NCBI GenBank assembly: GCA_019752775.1
Contig: JAIELU010000143.1
Span: forward strand, 1-9,167
Source: Campylobacterales bacterium
GTDB taxonomy: Bacteria > Campylobacterota > Campylobacteria > Campylobacterales > Arcobacteraceae
Direction: 5' to 3'
DNA: 9,167 bases
Each line of letters opens with the position of its first letter. Within the stretch, counting starts at the first letter, position 1. Below the pieces are notes generated by a model. That model was not told the DNA's origin, searched no databases, and saw nothing but the letters and a program-made list of their open reading frames with translations. The position numbers and the translations under genes are program-made. Shown piece by piece: positions 5,652-9,167 of the stretch.

Positions 5652-6671
5652 ATGAAAAAAATTTTATTATCAACTGTTGCTTGTGCAACAATGATGTTAG
5701 CTGCAAACTCTGATTACAAATATGAAATTACACCAACAATTGGTGGAGTTTATACTGAAGGTAATTTAGGTTTAGATAGAAATTATGCAAATGGTGGATT
5801 AAGTTTAGGATTTAATCAATTTGATTCTTTTATTGATCAAGTTGAACTTGGTTTTTTAAGATCAACTGAAGATGTAAATTACAAAGGTACAAGTGCTGAT
5901 ACTGGTATTACAAGAATATTTACTAACTTTATCAAAGAATATAGCTTAACTTCTGATGTATCATTATATACATTAATTGGTGCTGGTGTTGAAATTTTTG
6001 ACAACGAAGGTAATGGAAATGAAGACGGACTATTTGGTAACTATGGTGCTGGAATTAAATATAAAATTGCTGACCAATTTGCTTTAAAATTCGATGTTAA
6101 ACATTTAATTGAAGCTGATCATGGAGATAATAACTTATTATATAATGTAGGGTTTGCTGTTCCATTTGGTGAAGTTGCTAAAGCAGCTCCTGTTGTTGAG
6201 AAAAAAGCTCCTGTTGTTGTAGCTCCTGTTGTTGCAGCAGCTCCAAAAGATTCTGATGCTGATGGTGTAATTGATGAATTAGATGAATGTCCAAATACAA
6301 TGGCTAAAGCAAAAGTTGATAGCGTTGGATGTATGACTTTAGTTAACTTAAATATCAATTTTGATACAAACAAATCAGATATTAAAGATTCTTATAATTC
6401 AAGAATTGCAGAATTCGCAAAAATGATGAATGCTAATCCAAAATTAAAAGCTACAATTGGAGCACATACTGATTCTGTTGGTTCTGATGCTTATAATCAA
6501 AAATTATCTGAAAGAAGAGCTGCTTCTACTGTTGAAGCATTAAAAGCGCTTAAAGTAGATGCTTCTAAAATTAAAGCTGTTGGTTATGGTGAAACTAAAC
6601 CTGTTGCTTCAAATGATACTGTTGAAGGTAGAGCTGAAAATAGAAGAGTTGAAGCTACAATGAGCAAATAA
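5652..6671 (+). CDS. ompA: OmpA/OprF-family outer-membrane protein
   Basis: This protein anchors the outer membrane to peptidoglycan. Residues 1-18 are a signal peptide (MKK, hydrophobic core, cleavage near LAA-N). Residues about 20-173 form a beta-barrel domain. A Pro/Val/Ala linker (about 177-198) follows, built on three identical 14-bp DNA repeats. Next is a thrombospondin type 3-like acidic repeat, DSDADGVIDELDECP (200-214), expected to bind Ca2+; C213 and C227 probably form a disulfide, as in OprF-type linkers. Residues about 229-339 are the OmpA C-terminal domain, with D274 (AHTDSVGS) and R289 (LSERRA) at the 15-residue spacing that binds the diaminopimelate of peptidoglycan, then ENRRVE. 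AAGGA precedes the ATG. The gene has its own promoter and a strong terminator, so it is probably transcribed alone at high level. Confidence 0.92.
   Translation: MKKILLSTVACATMMLAANSDYKYEITPTIGGVYTEGNLGLDRNYANGGLSLGFNQFDSFIDQVELGFLRSTEDVNYKGTSADTGITRIFTNFIKEYSLTSDVSLYTLIGAGVEIFDNEGNGNEDGLFGNYGAGIKYKIADQFALKFDVKHLIEADHGDNNLLYNVGFAVPFGEVAKAAPVVEKKAPVVVAPVVAAAPKDSDADGVIDELDECPNTMAKAKVDSVGCMTLVNLNINFDTNKSDIKDSYNSRIAEFAKMMNANPKLKATIGAHTDSVGSDAYNQKLSERRAASTVEALKALKVDASKIKAVGYGETKPVASNDTVEGRAENRRVEATMSK
6185..6234 (+). repeat. Three exact 14-bp repeats in the ompA linker
   Basis: AGCTCCTGTTGTTG occurs at 6185-6198, 6206-6219 and 6221-6234. Each copy encodes Ala-Pro-Val-Val. The periods of 21 and 15 bases are multiples of three, so gain or loss by slippage would change linker length without breaking the frame. 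Confidence 0.8.
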
Positions 6672-6689
6672 TTCTAATTTTTTTAGAAT
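6671..6689 (+). other. Small hairpin between the ompA stop and its terminator
   Basis: ATTCTAA (6671-6677) and TTAGAAT (6683-6689) form a perfect 7-bp stem with a five-T loop directly after the ompA stop codon. It stands in tandem with the main terminator hairpin and may protect the mRNA 3' end. It is short and AT-rich, so chance is possible. Confidence 0.35.
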
Positions 6690-6692
6690 AAC

Positions 6693-6725
6693 AAGGGGTT
6701 GAGTTTATCTCAGCCCCTTTTTTTT
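6693..6725 (+). terminator. Strong intrinsic terminator of ompA
   Basis: AAGGGGTTGAG (6693-6703) pairs with CTCAGCCCCTT (6709-6719) through 11 pairs including one U-G, with a TTTAT loop. The 3' arm runs into an eight-T tract (6718-6725). This is one of the few G/C-rich spots in the window and a textbook rho-independent terminator. Confidence 0.93.
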
Positions 6726-6782
6726 ATTTCTACTCAATTTCTATTTAACAATAAACTTACAAAACTTTAGATACAATCGCGA

Positions 6783-6788
6783 TATAAT
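6783..6788 (+). promoter_or_regulatory. lepA -10 box
   Basis: TATAAT sits 34 bases before the lepA TTG start, giving a leader of about 28 bases. TACAAT at 6772-6777, eleven bases upstream, is a second candidate. The region lies after the ompA terminator, so lepA needs its own promoter. Confidence 0.5.
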
Positions 6789-6810
6789 AAATAACACAAT
6801 AAACAACTTA

Positions 6811-6815
6811 TAGGA
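6811..6815 (+). promoter_or_regulatory. lepA ribosome binding site fixing a TTG start
   Basis: TAGGA is 7 bases upstream of TTG at 6823. No in-frame ATG occurs before the G-domain motifs, so the TTG is needed to encode the conserved NFSIIAHIDHGKST start of LepA. Confidence 0.75.
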
Positions 6816-6822
6816 ATTACCC

Positions 6823-8610
6823 TTGCAAAAAAATATTAGAAACTTTAGTATTATTGCTCATATTGACCATGGAAAATCAACTCTTGCAGATAGAATAATC
6901 CAAGAGTGTGGAGCTGTTGCAGACAGAGATTTAACTGCTCAAATGATGGATACTATGGATATAGAACAAGAAAGAGGGATTACAATTAAGGCTCAAAGTG
7001 TAAGACTTAATTATGTAAAAGATGGACAGAATTATATCTTAAATCTAATTGACACTCCAGGTCATGTTGACTTCTCTTACGAAGTAAGCCGTTCACTTGC
7101 TTCTTCTGATGGTGCACTTTTAATTATTGACGCAACTCAAGGTGTTGAAGCACAAACTATTGCAAATGTTTATATTGCAATGGATAATGATTTAGAGATT
7201 CTTCCCGTTGTAAATAAAATCGATTTACCAAGTGCTGATCCAGATAGAGTTTTAGAAGAAGTTGAAGAAGCTATTGGAATTGATTGTACTGAGAGCAATC
7301 TAATTAGTGCAAAAACAGGTCAAGGTGTAAAAGCCTTAATTGATGCCATCGTTGACAGAGTTCCCTCACCAGTTGGTGATACTGATGCTCCAACAAAAGC
7401 TTTGATTTATGATTCTTGGTTTGATAATTATCTTGGAGCTTTAGCTCTTGTTAGAGTTTATGATGGAAGTATCAAAAAAGGTCAAATGATTAGAATGATG
7501 AATACACAAGAAGAACATCAAGTTCTTAATTTAATGTATCCTCATCCTAGAAAACCAACAAAAACAAATGTTATTGAAACAGGTGAAATTGGAATTGTAG
7601 TTTTAGGTCTTAAAACAACAAATAGTATTGCAGTTGGTGATACAATCACTGATGCAAAAAATCCAACAGCTGAAATAATTCATGGATTTGAACCAGCTAA
7701 ACCATTTGTATTTGCAGGACTTTATCCAATTGAAACAGATAAGTTTGAAGATTTAAGAGAGGCTTTAAATAAACTTCAACTAAATGATAGTTCAATCTCA
7801 TTTGAACCAGAAAGTTCAGCAGCTTTAGGGAGTGGATTTAGAACAGGATTTTTAGGAATGCTTCACATGGAAGTTATCAAAGAAAGACTAGAGCGTGAGT
7901 TTGACTTAGATTTAATTGCAACTGCTCCAACTGTTATTTATGAAATTCTAAAAACTGATGGTTCAAGAATTACAATCCAAAATCCAAGTGAATTACCAGC
8001 ACCAAACTATATAGACACGATTTTTGAACCTTATGTAAAAGCAACTATTCTGGTACCTGACGAGTTTTTAGGAAATGTTATTAAACTTCTTAATGATAAA
8101 AGAGGTTCACAAAATAAAATGGACTATATTGGAAAAAGAGTTTTACTTGATTATGATATTCCAATGAATGAAATCGTAATGGATTTTTATGATAAGTTAA
8201 AATCAACAACAAAAGGTTATGCTTCATTTGATTATGAACCAATTGGATTCAGACCAGGTGTTTTACAAAAACTAGATATAAAAGTTGCAGGTGAAATCGT
8301 AGATGCACTTTCAATTATCGTACCAGAAAATAAAGCACTTTCAAAAGGAAGAGAATTTATCAAAGCCTTAAAAGAGCTAATCCCAAGACAACTTTTTGAA
8401 GTAGCAATTCAAGCAAGTATTGGAAACAATGTAATTGCCAGAGAAACTGTAAAATCAACAGGTAAAAACGTAACAGCAAAATGTTACGGTGGAGATATTA
8501 CAAGAAAAAGAAAACTACTAGAAAAACAAAAAGCAGGTAAAAAAAGAATGAAAGCCATAGGAAAAGTGAATGTACCACAAGAAGCATTCATGGCGGTGTT
8601 GAAGATTTAA
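6823..8610 (+). CDS. lepA: Elongation factor 4 (LepA), ribosome-associated GTPase
   Basis: LepA is a translational GTPase related to EF-G. It binds the ribosome and is proposed to back-translocate or to aid initiation and 30S assembly. The 595-residue length matches the family (E. coli 599). G motifs are complete: G1 AHIDHGKST (12-20), G2 RGIT (51-54), G3 DTPGH (77-81), G4 NKID (131-134), G5 SAKTG (162-166). EF-G-like domains II, III and V follow, then the LepA-specific C-terminal domain with YGGDITRKRKLLEKQKAGKK and the closing VPQEAFMAVLKI. It starts at TTG rather than ATG. Its stop codon sits in the loop of a hairpin that abuts a structured intergenic element. It appears to be transcribed alone; lepB, the usual E. 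coli neighbour, is not here. Confidence 0.97.
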   Translation: MQKNIRNFSIIAHIDHGKSTLADRIIQECGAVADRDLTAQMMDTMDIEQERGITIKAQSVRLNYVKDGQNYILNLIDTPGHVDFSYEVSRSLASSDGALLIIDATQGVEAQTIANVYIAMDNDLEILPVVNKIDLPSADPDRVLEEVEEAIGIDCTESNLISAKTGQGVKALIDAIVDRVPSPVGDTDAPTKALIYDSWFDNYLGALALVRVYDGSIKKGQMIRMMNTQEEHQVLNLMYPHPRKPTKTNVIETGEIGIVVLGLKTTNSIAVGDTITDAKNPTAEIIHGFEPAKPFVFAGLYPIETDKFEDLREALNKLQLNDSSISFEPESSAALGSGFRTGFLGMLHMEVIKERLEREFDLDLIATAPTVIYEILKTDGSRITIQNPSELPAPNYIDTIFEPYVKATILVPDEFLGNVIKLLNDKRGSQNKMDYIGKRVLLDYDIPMNEIVMDFYDKLKSTTKGYASFDYEPIGFRPGVLQKLDIKVAGEIVDALSIIVPENKALSKGREFIKALKELIPRQLFEVAIQASIGNNVIARETVKSTGKNVTAKCYGGDITRKRKLLEKQKAGKKRMKAIGKVNVPQEAFMAVLKI

Positions 8611-8620
8611 TCTTCAGCAC
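8596..8620 (+). terminator. Hairpin over the lepA stop codon (weak terminator candidate)
   Basis: GTGTTGAAGA (8596-8605) pairs with TCTTCAGCAC (8611-8620) through ten pairs including one U-G. The loop is TTTAA, which contains the lepA stop. No T tract follows, so it is not a standard intrinsic terminator on either strand. It may protect the 3' end or belong to the adjoining element. Confidence 0.4.
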
Positions 8621-8709
8621 ATCTTCTGCGTTGTCACTTTAATTTTAAATGCTCATTTACTTGTAGTACACTCCGCTTTAAAATTAAAGCTCCGCCTTGA
8701 ATCTGCACT
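8611..8709. repeat. Structured intergenic element with complementary arms, probable dispersed repeat
   Basis: The 111-bp gap between lepA and the last gene holds a perfect 13-bp inverted repeat: CTTTAATTTTAAA (8637-8649) and TTTAAAATTAAAG (8677-8689), separated by 27 bases. In the middle TACT-TGT-AGTA can form a small inner stem. On the minus strand GCGGAG flanks both ends of one arm. The outer sequences (TCTTCTGCGTTGTCAC on the left, CCGCCTTGAATCTGCAC on the right) are richer in G/C than the surroundings. Boxes of this type, with variable complementary arms between them, resemble an intergenic repeat I recall from many Proteobacteria. That family link is from memory and unverified. Nothing suggests coding. 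Confidence 0.55.
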
Positions 8710-8721
8710 AAATCTTAAATC

Positions 8722-9117
8722 TCAACAATATTTTTTCGACTCTTTCTCTATTTCATTTAAAAACTTAATATATTCTTTATTATGTTCTATAAGTTCTTCT
8801 TGTGTTAAATTTTCAGAGTTTGGAATAGTAGTTTTTACTATTATTACTTTAGATTTTTCTAAAAAAAGTTGATACCCCTCTAACAAATCCTTAAAATAAA
8901 ATCTAATAATCATTCCTATTTTAGCAGATTCTGTATTTTCTTTACTTTCTAATGATTTTAAACTATTTGAGTAAAAATCGCTTACTAAAATAAAAGTTTC
9001 TTCTAATTTTTCACGCTTAAGACTCTTTATTTTATCTTTTTCTTTTTTACTTTCTATTAAATAATCTTTTGCAATAGAAGCAAAAAAACCAATAATACCA
9101 CCAATAATTACTAACAT
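8722..9117 (-). CDS. Hypothetical small membrane-anchored protein
   Basis: I do not recognise this 131-residue protein. Residues 2-16 (LVIIGGIIGFFASIA) are one short hydrophobic segment with small-residue motifs. A very basic stretch follows (K17 to K37), which by the positive-inside rule puts the remainder in the cytoplasm. Residues about 22-90 are predicted helical, with charged heptad-like patterning (KREKLEE at 34-40). The C-terminal part (about 105-130) is a second charged helix ending in Cys. The ATG has AAGGA 5 bases upstream and a perfect TATAAT at 9149-9144, so it looks like a real, separately transcribed gene. Lysine and glutamate dominate. It lies next to the structured repeat, where accessory genes often sit. 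Similar one-helix plus coiled-coil proteins occur near phage or defence genes, but nothing here supports a role. Confidence 0.7.
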   Translation of the reverse strand: MLVIIGGIIGFFASIAKDYLIESKKEKDKIKSLKREKLEETFILVSDFYSNSLKSLESKENTESAKIGMIIRFYFKDLLEGYQLFLEKSKVIIVKTTIPNSENLTQEELIEHNKEYIKFLNEIEKESKKYC

Positions 9118-9143
9118 AAATTTCCTTTTTTATAATTTTAATC

Positions 9144-9149
9144 ATTATA
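9144..9149 (-). promoter_or_regulatory. -10 box of the hypothetical gene
   Basis: TATAAT on the minus strand gives a start near 9137 and a leader of about 20 bases carrying AAGGA. A plus-strand TATAAT at 9131-9136 is also present and could serve a divergent gene beyond the window. Confidence 0.5.
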
Positions 9150-9167
9150 GTAAAATCTGAACTACAC

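Noticed and set aside
6119..6373. Open frame on the minus strand inside ompA
   Set aside because: Ser/Thr/Ala-rich product is the complement of the APVV repeat region, not a real protein.
1..9167. CRISPR arrays, insertion sequences, tRNA/rRNA genes, riboswitches or a defence gene cluster
   Set aside because: No regularly spaced repeats, transposase, tRNA-like folds or conserved riboswitch cores were seen; the genes are housekeeping functions apart from one small unknown.

Overview
The window is AT-rich (about 30% GC by eye) and reads as a chromosomal segment of a campylobacterotal bacterium, most likely Arcobacter/Aliarcobacter-like. This rests on base composition, on the short (about 340-residue) MnmA and the particular FolK type, on aroQ, an M24 aminopeptidase and folK lying together (as I recall from Campylobacter and Helicobacter), and on an Opr-type porin and an OprF-like OmpA protein. 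No database search was possible, so the genus is an inference.

Layout. aroQ (type II 3-dehydroquinate dehydratase, minus strand) diverges from an M24-family Xaa-Pro peptidase gene, pepP/pepQ-like. The 76-bp gap holds a palindromic -10 box usable on both strands. After a 73-bp gap, folK follows and is translationally coupled to mnmA by a stop/start overlap. A perfect 10-bp hairpin ends this plus-strand unit. A porin gene then reads back toward it on the minus strand. The porin and prs are divergent across about 265 bp that contain a strong Fur-box-like sequence, several -10 boxes, a 12-bp direct repeat and a leader stem-loop. prs ends in a hairpin spanning its own stop codon, and the T tract of that hairpin runs into the -10 box of an ompA-family gene. 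ompA has a strong G/C-rich intrinsic terminator and is followed by lepA, which starts with TTG. Downstream of lepA is a roughly 100-bp structured intergenic element with long complementary arms. The last gene (minus strand) is a small unrecognised protein with one N-terminal hydrophobic segment.

Functions. Nearly everything is core housekeeping: aromatic amino acid synthesis (aroQ), peptide turnover (pepP), folate (folK), tRNA wobble-uridine 2-thiolation (mnmA), PRPP supply (prs), translation (lepA), and the outer membrane (porin, OmpA). I see no defence system, CRISPR array, insertion sequence, tRNA or rRNA. The parts worth a second look are regulatory or structural: the element after lepA, the Fur-like box, the shared -10 palindrome and the compact terminator/promoter overlap. 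The small membrane protein is the only gene of unknown role. I did not find a convincing undescribed multi-gene system.
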